A DNA stretch of 64,000 nt from Prosapia bicincta (lineage: Eukaryota; Arthropoda; Insecta; Hemiptera; Cercopidae), in assembly GCA_036971475.1 (NCBI GenBank), contig JBAIZL010000216.1, positions 147,501 to 211,500 on the forward strand, read 5' to 3'. Below the pieces are notes generated by a model. That model searched no databases. It saw only the letters and a program-made list of their open reading frames with translations, and was not told the origin of the DNA. The position numbers and the translations under genes were made by a program. Position 1 is the first letter of the stretch; the number at the start of each line of letters is the position of its first letter. This document shows positions 46,697-61,800 of this stretch, one piece after another.

Positions 46697-48958
46697 TTGT
46701 TGTATGAAATGTGTCAAATGTTGAATGCCATTCTAATAGTATTGCATAAAAATGTCACACTAATACTACGAATATTGTTGTATGAAATGTGCCAAATTTC
46801 GAGTGCCATTCTAATAGTATTGCATAAAAATGTCACACTAATACTACGAATATTGTTGTATGAAATGTGCCAAATTTCGAGTGCCATTCTAATAGTATTG
46901 CATAAAAATGTCACACTAATACTACGAATATTGTTGTATGAAATGTGCCAAATTTCGAGTGCCATTCTAATAGTATTGCATAAAAATGTCACACTAATAC
47001 TACGAATATTGTTGTATGAAATGTGCCAAATTTCGAGTGTCATTCTAATAGTATTACATAAAAATGTCACACTAATACTACGAATATTGTTGTATGAAAT
47101 GTGCCAAATTTCGAGTGCCATTCTAATAGTATTGCATAAAAATGTCACACTAATACTACGAATATTGTTGTATGAAATGTGCCAATTGTTGAATGTCATT
47201 CTAATAGTATTGCATAAAAATGTCACACTGATACTACGAATATTGTTGTATGAAATGTGCCAATTGTTTAATGTCATTCTAATAGTATTGCATAAAAATG
47301 TCACACTATTACTACGAATATTGTTGTATGAAATGTGCCAATTGTTGAATGCCATTCTAATAGTATTGCATAAAAATGTAATACTAATACTACGAATATT
47401 GTTGTATGAAATGTGCCAATTGTTGAATGCCATTCTAATAGTATTGCATAAAAATGTCACACTATTACTACGAATATTGTTGTATGAAATGTGCCAATTG
47501 TTGAATGTCATTCTAATAGTATTGCATAAAAATGTCACACTAATACTACGAATATTGTTGTATGAAATGTGCCAATTGTTGAATGTCATTCTAATAGTAT
47601 TGCATAAAAATGTCACACTAATACTACGTATATTGTTGTATGAAATGTGCCAATTGTTGAATGTCATTCTAATAGTATTGCATAAAAATGTCACACTAAT
47701 ACTACGAATATTGTTGTATGAAATGTGCCAATTGTTGAATGTCATTCTAATATTATTGCATAAAAATGTCACACTAATACTACGAATATTGTTGTATGAA
47801 ATGTGCCAATTGTTGAATGTCATTCTAGTAGTATTGCATAAAAATGTCACACTAATACTACGAATATTGTTGTATGAAATGTGCCAATTGTTGAATGTCA
47901 TTCTAATAGTATTGCATAAAAATGTCACACTAATACTACGAATATTGTTGTATGAAATGTGCCAATTGTTGAATGTCATTCTAATAGTATTGCATAAAAA
48001 TGTCACACTAATACTACGAATATTGTTGTATGAAATGTGCCAATTGTTGAATGTCATTCTAATAGTATTGCATAAAAATGTCACACTAATACTACGAATA
48101 TTGTTGTATGAAATGTGCCAATTGTTGAATGTCATTCTAGTAGTATTGCATAAAAATGTCACACTAATACTACGAATATTGTTGTATGAAATGTGCCAAT
48201 TGTTGAATGTCATTCTAATAGTATTGCATAAAAATGTCACACTAATACTACGAATATTGTTGTATGAAATGTGCCAATTGTTGAATGTCATTCTAGTAGT
48301 ATTGCATAAAAATGTCACACTAATACTACGAATATTGTTGTATGAAATGTGCCAATTGTTGAATGTCATTCTAATAGTATTGCATAAAAATGTCACACTA
48401 ATACTACGAATATTGTTGTATGAAATGTGTCAATTGTTGAATGTCATTCTAATAGTATTGCATAAAAATGTCACACTAATACTACGAATATTGTTGTATG
48501 AAATGTGCCAATTGTTGAATGTCATTCTAATAGTATTGCATAAAAATGTCACACTAATACTACGAATATTGTTGTATGAAATGTGCCAATTGTTGAATGT
48601 CATTCTAATAGTATTGCATAAAAATGTCACACTAATACTACGAATATTGTTGTATGAAATGTGCCAATTGTTGAATGTCATTCTAGTAGTATTGCATAAA
48701 AATGTCACACTAATACTACGAATATTGTTGTATGAAATGTGTCAATTGTTGAATGTCATTCTAATAGTATTGCATAAAAATGTCACACTAATACTACGAA
48801 TATTGTTGTATGAAATGTGTCAATTGTTGAATGTCATTCTAATAGTATTGCATAAAAATGTCACACTAATACTACGAATATTGTTGTATGAAATGTGCCA
48901 ATTGTTGAATGTCATTCTAATAGTATTGCATAAAAATGTCACACTAATACTACGAATA
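46697..48958. repeat. 78-bp tandem array, 29 units without indels
   Basis: Units start every 78 bp from 46697 (TTGTTGTATGAAATGTGCCA) to 48881, exactly 29 units. The unit also contains TTGAATGTCATTCTAATAGT and TGCATAAAAATGTCACACTA. Variation is almost all single-base. Units 2-6 carry the TTTCGAGTG variant and later ones TTGTTGAATG. As 78 is divisible by three, the plus strand has a 759-codon open frame (unit LLYEMCQLLNVILIVLHKNV...) and the minus strand one of 560 codons (MTFLCNTIRMTFNNWHISYN...). No unique coding flank, codon bias or start context supports either as a gene. Confidence 0.98.
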
Positions 48959-48959
48959 T

Positions 48960-50200
48960 TGAGAACAAATATTTAATACATGACCTACGTATAACAAGGC
49001 ATTTCATATCTATGGAATGGATTATCATCAAACTAACACTATTCTAAAGAAGACGTCTGCATTGACTGTTACTCATGAGCTGACGTATTTATATCGTCAG
49101 CACGATGGTTTTATTAAATCATCTTCCTTGTGTAACCAGGTTATTTCTTCTATCCTCCCACCGTTTGCTCTCCACATTCACGGAACACCAAACAGGAACT
49201 GGCCGGGAACTGGAGTTTATCGTCGATACGCAGATCTGGAACAGTTACAACACTGTGCCATGGGAATCTTGCCAACTTTTATCAGTGCCACTGCACACTT
49301 CCGTTTACAGTGTTTGCGTTGAATAAGTTTAGTTCAGTAGCATTTACTACAAATACGTTGAATTCAAATTTACCGAAACGTTCACAAATGCCTTTAAATA
49401 ATGTGTACGTGCAGGCTTTAATTAGAGGTTTATGTAGGTTAATTCAATTTGTAACCAATTATTAACCTATTTAACTTTTTTTTAACAAAAGTAATAATTC
49501 ATTCAGTGAAAAAAATATTTTGGTAATATAATCATTTTCAGGCCTAAAGTATTGAGCTTTGATTTATGGCATGATAAACGGTGCAAAATACATTTCTATT
49601 GTAAAAGATAAGTATTATTGTACCTTGACAATTTAAAGGGCTTTAAAACTCAATTTCTGGATTCAATTCCTTGTCGCATACCGAAACTAGTAAAGGCTTT
49701 TTTCGATTAAAAAAGTATATGGTTATAATAACCTGGCAACTGTCCACATGTTATTACCATTGAGGACCTGTAGGAGATATCAAGAGAAGACTGAGGAAAT
49801 TGAACTTTACAAAATAAAATTATTTCTCAGTTTTATAATAGCATTTTCATGATGATGAAGTAAAAAAAGAAGTCAAAATATGTTCGATTCAATGGGTAAA
49901 CCCATTAGAGGGACACATTAAATATAATTCCTAATTTTTTAAAAACTTTATTGTTTTTATATATTTCAAACGGAAATTCCCAATGTATTATATAAATTGT
50001 ATTAAAGAAAACTCTGGAACTGTAACCAGTCACTGGTACTTTTATTGATCCTGGCTATAATTTTATGTTTATGACGTCTGACATACCAAATAGGCTAGTT
50101 AGTTTATATCGTTTATTGTACGAGATACGTTTTAGCTTTGTGCTAACAAATAATATTTTTTTAAAAATCAGTCAGTCTATACTAAACTAAAAGGAAAAAT
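48960..50200. other. Gene-free stretch after the 78-bp array
   Basis: A less AT-rich segment at 49000-49330 holds plus-strand frames of 101 and 73 codons in two phases, with no family I recognise. The rest is AT-rich and featureless. Confidence 0.4.
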
Positions 50201-50204
50201 GTTT

Positions 50205-50690
<486 letters not shown>

Positions 50691-50699
50691 GAATCATAT

Positions 50700-53465
50700 T
50701 TATTCTCTTTCAAAATTTATGAAATAAAAAAACCCATCGAACACACTTCAACTGCCTTCGCCCATGTCAATCTTTAAACCGCAATCACAGATGTTTGCGG
50801 TTGAGTTAAACCACGAGCGGTTGAGGGAACAGAACTACTGTAGATTAAACGGTAATTGATTAAATCAGCTCATGTGTTGCGTATATATATATATATATAT
50901 ATCATAAACCAGTTCAACGATATCCTTATGTAGAGTGTAAAGTCAGTATTTGAAAAACGGAAAGTAGACTTTATTTATTTGGTACAAAATTGAAAAGAAT
51001 AATTAAAAATAAAACAAAAGTTAATTTTTTATAATAAATTAATGTTTATGTTTGTTTATTATTTTAAAATAAACGTGATATGATATCCGTGTAAATGATT
51101 CTCTACACATTGCAATTGACTTAAAAGACAGTAAATTAAAAGCTGTATACATTGATTATAATTTCTTTAATTGTCATTCTAATTTTAAATTACGAAAATC
51201 GATTGTGGCACTAAGGGGAGTGTTGATAGAAGTGGCCATTATTTCTACAGAAATTTTGATTTGAGAAAAACATTTAATATCGCCTAATGAGAATGACTTG
51301 CACATTTGTTATAATATAAGAAAGAATAATACAGATTTTATTGAAATTCTCGATACTGACTATATATTTTTTAATGTAAAATTATAATTTAGCTCAATTC
51401 CCGTACGAATTGTAATTATGTCTGAGAAAGCGAAGGACAACCTATGGTTGTGTCAAACTACGCGGTGCTGCTAACGATGGGTTAGCTCTTCAGTACGAGC
51501 AGAATAGAATTACTATCCGTCCTGAAAACATCCGTTGTATTTTTTCTGAGGCTGCATTTAATGACTCCGTGTTGTCTAATGAGCGACAGTTCCAATCATC
51601 GTTTAGTCATAAAGTTTAAAAAAAATACGAATTACACAAATAAATAAATGATACGTTTTAATAAGTTATAATAAAACTATTTTAGTAATTTGTATAAAAT
51701 ATAACGCTATGGTAGAGAATAAAACCATACTATATATTACTTCATATTTTCATTTCAAATTACTAATAGTTTGTTTAATAAAATTCTAACGTTTTATGGC
51801 AACCGCCTTCGGTTATGAGTGGAGGCAAACTTTTTCCCGAATACGGAATTTTGTGTCTTGAATAAGTAATGAGAAAATTTATTCGAGGCACTTTCTTATT
51901 GTAGTTTGCCAACTCTTAGCTTCGTTGCATTTATTGTTCTTGTAAGGTGACTTTTTCTATTATTTAGAAAGTTGTTCTATACGTACCAAAATGAATTCTT
52001 GAAGAGAACATAGCTTAAGGTATATTGGACTAAGTATAGTTTGTTATAAGGGAACGTCTGTAGTTCAAGTTAAACGTTGTATCGACGTACCTACAAATGG
52101 AAGCCTTCCTAGTCTCCAACATGTAGCATTCTTGTTAAGTGTACTTGTAGTAAGTGGAAGATATAAGTAAAAACAGCGTTGCCATTGTTTACAACTTTAC
52201 GTTGTGTAATAAGTTGGAATCGAGACCAGTAGTTGAACAATTCTGGTTTTCACTAGATTAAAAAAACTTTCTTTAATTTGTAAATTCAAAAGCATATAAA
52301 ATTTACTTAGAAAGTAGCCGAGCACTTAGGAAGAGGACATCGTCGTCGAAACTAGTCTGCTTGTGTTATAAACTAGTCTGTTTTTATTAAACTAATGTGT
52401 GGTGAGATTTAGAGTTGACTATTTTACTAGCTAAGCTCTAGTTAATTAAATTCCAGAGAGTTTTTAGTAATTATACAATTAATAAATACAAAAATTATAA
52501 AATATGAAGTTATTTATCAAAATTATAAAATTATTAAATTAATCAACTTAAAAATTATAAAAAACATTATATTGGAAAGAATTTGTAAATAGCACGCAAT
52601 AGTGAATATCTGTTAAGCTATAATTGGTCCAAGTGTAAACGTTTTGATATTTCTTTCAGATACATTTTGGAATTCTTGGACATTGACCTGAACAAGTCGT
52701 GTTTGCCAAATTGCCTATCCAAACGCCGTGTTCTAATAGACTACAAGCGTTGTAGTACTTTATAACCAGATTATAGTGTTTTGAGTATAAATTGGCAGCA
52801 GTGTACAAAGCTAGGGATTTTAAATTTAGCATTTGCGTTTGAAAAAAATGGAACTATAATGGACACTTTAGTGCAGGTTTATATATCTTGAACCCTTAAA
52901 TGTGAATTAATATTCTTCCTAAATAATCGATTTATTATCTTGTTACTCACAACGATCAGAGAAACAGTTGAAATTTATAAATAATTTACTTGCGAATTTT
53001 TTGTTACTGAGACGTTTACGATATCGCTAATCGATCCTCATATGCGTTTACGTTGACCGCTTGCATGCTCTCTTTAGCCAGGCGGGAAGTTATTTTATAA
53101 AGCCCGAACACTTAATTGTTAACTTTTCATTAAAGTGACGAAATACATTAGGCGTCTATTATCTGTGTTTTTTTACTTTATTTATTTACTATTTAGAAGT
53201 AGATTGTTTATTGGGGTGAAGATATGTTCATCTATTATATCCTGTTTTTAATTTATTAAATTTAATTTACTTCTGTTAATTATTTTTAGCGGATCTGTAG
53301 GTTGAAATGTGTGCACAAAATTATATGTAAGAATGCAAGTTGTTATTTTATCTAGTCCAATAAATTATTTGTCTTTTTTGTAATAAAGTTATTTTAAACT
53401 AATCGAAAAGTCGTACCTAGCAGAAACACGTAACCTGTATTTTATGTCTTTTGAGTTGTTTTATT
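50700..53465. other. Gene-free AT-rich stretch
   Basis: Contains (TA)n at 50883-50901 and, at about 52340-52450, a third copy of the GACATCGTCGTCGAAACTAG repeat. No gene is recognised. Patches such as 51420-51600 are less AT-rich but have no open frame of note. Confidence 0.45.
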
Positions 53466-53470
53466 TACTA

Positions 53471-54020
53471 CCGTATACGCCAAAATAAACAGTACTCAAA
53501 CAATTCTAAGCTTTTATTTTATTTCATTTAGACTTTTTTACAAACACGTACAGATAAAAAGAAGCTAAATCGGTTATACTCAGATATGAACATGTTCTGT
53601 ATGGCCTACGTTCAATTTGAGGCAGCGCTCGTACTGCTCTTGTAGGTGTTGCATAATTTTGTTGAAGAGGGGTTGTTTCATGATCGTTATACACATTATT
53701 ATTTTCTCCTGTAGTAGGACGATGGTGGTTGGTGGCTCATCAAGGAAAATATTCTTCATCATTCCCCAGACGTAGGCGTCAGGTAGTGTAAGTTTGTGGA
53801 AGTGGACTGGGTAAGGAGAGTCTGCTCCAAGGCAGTTGTCAAACGTTTCTTGAAGGAAAGCAGTGTTGTCTGAGCCTGTGTGGCTGTCTGGACCATCTTG
53901 CTGGAACCATTGTGAACGGAAAGGCAGATTTCGTATGCAAATTCTCCTGAGGTCATTTACAAAACGACCAAGATACTACAGCTGGTTCAGTTTCAGTACT
54001 GTTTATTTTGGCGCATACGG
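53471..54020 (-). mobile_element. 550-bp deleted Tc1/mariner-type transposon
   Basis: Terminal inverted repeats: left CCGTATACGCCAAAATAAAC at 53471, right end the complement of CCGTATGCGCCAAAATAAAC at 54020, continuing AGTACT. The element is flanked by TA on both sides (53469-53470 and 54021-54022), the hallmark target duplication of the IS630-Tc1-mariner superfamily. Inside, one open minus frame (about 53915 to 53580) encodes a transposase C-terminal half: RSQWFQQDGPDSHTGSDNTA (second catalytic Asp in QQDG), then LTLPDAYVWGMMKN, equivalent to the third acidic-residue region. The N-terminal DNA-binding part and first catalytic Asp are missing, so it is non-autonomous. Confidence 0.88.
53580..53915 (-). 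pseudogene. Truncated mariner-type transposase
   Basis: About 110 codons without a stop until TGA/TAA-bounded 53580. The WFQQDG...HT block and LTLPDAYVWG are followed by an amphipathic stretch (PPTTIVLLQEKIIMCITIMK) and a KIMQHLQEQYERCLKLNVGH tail, as in the C-terminus of this transposase class. No start region or helix-turn-helix domain precedes it, so the gene is dead. It lies wholly inside the 53471-54020 element, next to CP7. Confidence 0.8.
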
Positions 54021-54420
54021 TATTTGAAAGTAAGCTGTTTAACGGAGTGCAGCTATGTTTTTAACTATCTATCAATTTCCTATTGTATTCTATTATTTCT
54101 TTTTATAGTATAACAAATTGAATAAATTAATATGAAACATTTTGTATAACTGTGCTTACGAAACACTTCTAACCTGTGTTTTCGAGGTAGGGCGTTTTTA
54201 TATTAGTGTTAAGAAATGTTATAGTTTATTATTGAGACTAAAATTCATGTTTTAAGCAGTGGACAGGTAGTAAAAACCAAAATAATAAAGTACATTTTAT
54301 TTTATTAAAAATATTTACAAAACACAAAATGAGAATGCATGAACATGGTAACGCTAGACTAAATGAAGTGAATATAATACTGTGCGAGGAGAGCGATGCG
54401 TATACGACGAGATCAGCTGA

Positions 54421-57606
<3,186 letters not shown>

Positions 57607-57632
57607 GACGACAAATATCACAAAACACAGCG

Positions 57633-57714
57633 ACTGATACGCTACTGCAGTCAGTCAGTACGTTTTATACATGTCCAAATTCGCTAATTAAACGCGGACA
57701 TGGCATCCTTTCAC
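57633..57714 (-). promoter_or_regulatory. CP7 core promoter: GTGAAAGG, TATA, initiator
   Basis: Sense strand: GTGAAAGG at 57707-57714, TATAAAA at 57663-57669 and TATCAGT at 57633-57639. The initiator lies at the same offset from TATA as in CP4. Confidence 0.8.
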
Positions 57715-57939
57715 TGCTTATCCTTCCCCGCCACAACTAGATCAGGTGTTCGCTCCTGACAGGCGATTGGATACTGAGGATCGTCTTCTTTTTCCGGCAT
57801 CATTACCACCTGTGAAGCAATTACGTCATTTATCAATACTAAAGCAAAATGGTCGCTTGTTAGTTTATATACTTCTATGTTACTTTTAATAAAAAGCGAA
57901 TTTATCCTATAGCGAATGATCGAGCAAATTTCTAAATTA

Positions 57940-57941
<2 letters not shown>

Positions 57942-57990
<49 letters not shown>
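57942..57990. repeat. (TA)n microsatellite
   Basis: About 49 nt of pure AT dinucleotide. Confidence 0.95.
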
Positions 57991-57994
<4 letters not shown>

Positions 57995-58099
57995 TAATAT
58001 CTAAATTCATAGTACCTGTTCTTAAACATAAAATGAAACTAAATAATAATCTTACCTGTAATTAATTCTATTAATCTTATTAAAAAATTTAATAATAAA

Positions 58100-58575
58100 T
58101 ATTATTGATAAAAATACAAAATTGATATCATTGGAAAAACTTAAAGATAGATATATAGAACATTTTAATGCTTATGAAGAATCAGAAATATATAAATCGA
58201 ATTTCGCTAATCTTGGTATCAATAATAATCACATATTTCCTAATATGGATAATATGATACTAATAAAAGAAATTAACAAAGGCTTAAGAATGAATATTTA
58301 TGAGCTTTTAAAAATATATAAATATAATATTAATAACAAATTGATAAATGACCAGATACAAATAAAATCAAGATTTGACAGTCTATTCAGTGTATGTAAG
58401 GTTAAGGCAAGAAATTAAAAAATGTTACAATAATGTCATTATATGTTGGATCTAGCTAACACTTGTATGCTTGAATTTCTTTATTATTAATGAGGATGTT
58501 GGTACTGTTTGCCAACGAAAAGCTTTTAATTGTATAATTCAATAAATTATTCTTGTATTTGTATTTCTCTTACTT
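58100..58575 (+). mobile_element. Penelope-like element C-terminal fragment and 3' end
   Basis: The plus frame (about 58122-58418) reads LKDRYIEHFNAYEESEIYKS, NFANLGINNNHIFPNMDNMI and LIKEINKGLRMNIYELLKIY. It is closely related to the frame at 35790-36060 and matches the segment after the GIY-YIG endonuclease in Penelope-like retroelements. It is followed at 58493 by GATGTTGGTACTGTTTGCCA and ACGAAAAGCTTTTAATTG, then TATTCTTGTATTTGTATTTC, which also ends the 36.1-kb copy. (TA)n flanks it at 57942-57990 and 58578-58593. The catalytic and reverse-transcriptase parts are absent. Confidence 0.65.
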
Positions 58576-58611
58576 TTTTCATATATATATATATTTTCTT
58601 GTTTAGTAATA

Positions 58612-58783
58612 AAACAACACAGGTTATTCAAATATAAGAATTATTTATTAATTTATAAAAATATATGTTTTATATCTTGCATTATTGTATTAATCATTCT
58701 TGATGATGTTGGTAAGTTACTGTTTATCAACGAAAAGCTATGAATATAAATTTATAAATAATTCTTGTATTTGAATAACCTGT

Positions 58784-58786
<3 letters not shown>
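58612..58786. repeat. Short inverted-repeat element derived from the Penelope-like end
   Basis: CACAGGTTATTCAAATATAA at 58618 faces its complement TTGTATTTGAATAACCTGTG ending at about 58783, with about 40-bp arms. The centre carries GATGATGTTGGTAAGTTACT and CAACGAAAAGC, the same end motif as the upstream element. (TA)n follows at 58787-58852. Confidence 0.8.

Positions 58787-58852
<66 letters not shown>
58787..58852. repeat. (TA)n microsatellite
   Basis: About 66 nt of pure TA, ending one base before the stop codon of the minus-strand frame of the 54-bp array. Confidence 0.97.
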
Positions 58853-58856
<4 letters not shown>

Positions 58857-61800
58857 TCATCAGTGGTTGACTGATGATAAATTTCTCCTGACACGGAGAC
58901 ACGGGTTAAATAATGCGTTATAGGAACATCGAAACGACTTTCCAGCTGAATGAGTGGAAGAGTGAGTTCTTTACAAGAAATACGATCAACAGATGCGGAA
59001 AAGGAACGGTCTACTTTGAAGTCATCTACTCCAGTGGCTGAGCTAGCAGAAGAGGAACGGTCAGGTTTGGAGGACTCAAAAGCCCCAGTGGCTGAGCCAG
59101 CAGAAGAGGAACGGTCAGCTTTGGAGGACTCAAAAGCCCCAGTGGCTGAGCCAGCAGAAGAGGAACGGTCAGCGTTGGAGGAATCAAAAGCCCCAGTGGC
59201 TGAGTCAGCAGAAGAGGAACGGTCAGCTTTGGAGGACTCAAAAGCCCCAATGGCTGAGCCAGCAGAAGAGGAACGGTCAGCTTTGGAGGAATCAAAAGCC
59301 CCAGTTGCTGAGCCAGCAGAGGAGGAACGGCCAGCGTTGGAGGAATCAAAAGCCCCAGTGGCTGAGCCAGCAGAGGAGGAACGGTCAGCGTTGGAGGAAT
59401 CAAAAGCCCCAGTGGCTGGGCCAGTAGAAGAGGAACGGTCAGCGTTGGAGGAATCAAAAGCCCCAGTGGCTGGGCCAGTAGAAGAGGAACTGTTAGCGTT
59501 GGAGGAATAAAAAGCCCCAGTTGCTGAGCCAGCAGAGGAGGAACGGTCAGCGTTGGAGGAATCAAAAGCCCCAGTTGCTGAGCCAGCAGAGGAGGAAAGG
59601 TCAGCTTTGGAGGACTCAAAAGCCCCAGTGGCTGAGCCAGTAGAGTAGGAACGGTCAGCGTTGAAGGAATAAAAAGCCCCACTGGCTGAGCCAGTAGAAG
59701 AGGAACGGTCAGCGTTGGAGGAATCAAAAGCCCCAGTGGCTGGGCCAGTAGAAGAGGAATGGTCAGCGTTGGACGAATCAAAAGCCCCAGTGGCTGAGCC
59801 AGTAGAAGAGGAACGGTCAGCGTTGGAGGAATCAAAAGCCCCAGTGGCTGAGCCAGCAGAGGAGGAACGGCCAGCGTTGGAGGAATCAAAAGCCCCAGTT
59901 GCTGAGCCAGCAGAGGAGGAACGATCAGCGTTGGATGAATCAAAAGCCCCAGTTGCTGGGCCAGTAGAGTAGGAACGGTCAACGTTGAAGGAATAAAAAG
60001 CCCCACTGGCTGAGCCAGCAGAGGAGGAACGGCCAGCGTTGGAGGAATAAAAAGCCCCAGTGGCTGGGCCAGTAGAAGAGGAACGGTCAGCGTTGGAGGA
60101 ATAAAAAGCCCCAGTGGCTGAGCCAGTAGAAGAGGAACGGTCAGCGTTGGAGGAATCAAAAGCCCCAGTGGCTGAGCCAGCAGACGAGGAACGGCCAGCG
60201 TTGGAGGAATCAAAAGCCCCAGTTGCTGAGCCAGCAGAGGAGGAACGGCCAGCGTTGGAGGAATAAAAAGCCCCAGTGGCTGGGCCAGTAGAAGAGGAAC
60301 GGTCAGCGTTGGAGGAATAAAAAGCCCCAGTGGCTGAGCCAGCAGAGGAGGAACGGCCAGCGTTGGAGGAATAAAAAGCCCCAGTTGCTGAGCCAGCAGA
60401 GGAGGAACGGCCAGCGTTGGAGGAATAAAAAGCCCCAGTTGCTGAGCCAGCAGAGGAGGAACGGCCAGCGTTGGAGGAATAAAAAGCCCCAGTTGCTGAG
60501 CCAGCAGAGAAGGAACGGCCAGCGTTGGAGGAATAAAAAGCCCCAGTGGCTGAGCCAGCAGAAGAGGAACGGTCAGCGTTGGAGGAATAAAAAGCCCCAG
60601 TTGCTGAGCCAGTAGAAGAGGAACGGTCAGCGTTGGAGGAATAAAAAGCCCCAGTTGCTGAGCCAGCAGAGGAGGAACGGGCAGCGTCGGAGGAATAAAA
60701 AGCCCCAGTGGCTGGGCCAGTAGAAGAGGAACGGTCAGCGTTGGAGGAATAAAAAGCCCCAGTGGCTGAGCCAGCAGAGGAGGAACGGCCAGCGTTGGAC
60801 GAATCAAAAGCCCCAGTGGCTGAGCCAGCAGAAGAGGAACGGTCAGCGTTGGAGGAATAAAAAGCCCCAGTTGCTGAGCCAGTAGAAGACGAACGGTCAG
60901 CGTTGGAGGAATAAAAAGCCCCAGTTGCTGAGCCAGTAGAAGAGGAACGGTCAGCGTTGGAGGAATCAAAAGCCCCAGTGGCTGAGCCAGCAGAGGAGGA
61001 ACGGCCAGCGTTGGAGGAATCAAAAGCCCCAGTTGCTGAGCCAGCAGAGGAGGAACGGCCAGCGTTGGACGAATCAAAAGCCCCAGTGGCTGGGCCAGCA
61101 GAAGAGGAACGGTCAGCGTTGGAGGAATAAAAAGCCCCAGTTGCTGAGCCAGTAGAAGAGGAACGGTCAGCGTTGGAGGAATTAAAAGCCCCAGTGGCTG
61201 GGCCAGTAGAAGAGGAACGGTCAGCGTTGGAGGAATAAAAAGCCCCAGTGGCTGAGCCAGCAGAGGAGGAACGGCCAGCGTTGGACGAATCAAAAGCCCC
61301 AGTGGCTGGGCCAGTAGAAGAGGAACGGCCAGCGTTGGAGGAATAAAAAGCCCCAGTTGCTGAGCCAGTAGAAGAGGAACGGTCAGCGTTGGAGGAATAA
61401 AAAGCCCCAGTTGCTGAGCCAGTAGAAGAGGAACGGTCAGCGTTGGAGGAATAAAAAGCCCCAGTGGCTGGGCCAGTAGAAGAGGAACGGTCAGCGTTGG
61501 AGGAATAAAAAGCCCCAGTTGCTGAGCCAGCAGAGGAGGAACGGCCAGCGTTGGACGAATCAAAAGCCCCAGTGGCTGGGCCAGTAGAAGAGGAACGGTT
61601 AGCGTTGGAGGAATAAAAAGCCCCAGTTGCTGAGCCAGTAGAAGAGGAACGGTCAGCGTTGGAGGAATAAAAAGCCCCAGTTGCTGAGCCAGCAGAGGAG
61701 GAACGGCCAGCTTTGGAGGAATAAAAAGCCCCAGTTGCTGAGCCAGCAGAGGAGAAACGGCCAGCGTTGGAGGAATAAAAAGCCCCAGTGGCTGTGCCAG

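Noticed and set aside
46697..48958. CRISPR-like array
   Set aside because: Eukaryotic DNA, contiguous repeats without unique spacers, unit too long; the other arrays fail for the same reason.
46697..48976. 759-codon open frame on the plus strand as a protein gene
   Set aside because: It follows automatically from a 78-bp unit lacking stops; the opposite strand is also open, and no unique coding sequence, signal peptide or splice structure flanks it.
49017..49326. Two overlapping plus frames (101 and 73 codons) as a small gene
   Set aside because: Two phases are open over the same bases, no recognised motif, no splice or promoter signal.
58950..59510. Plus-strand 186-codon frame (acidic EERSALEESKAPVAEPAE repeats)
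   Set aside because: It starts with an ATG and has conservative D/E changes, so it was considered, but most units further right carry an in-frame TAA and no promoter or splice site is evident. Kept only as an alternative reading.
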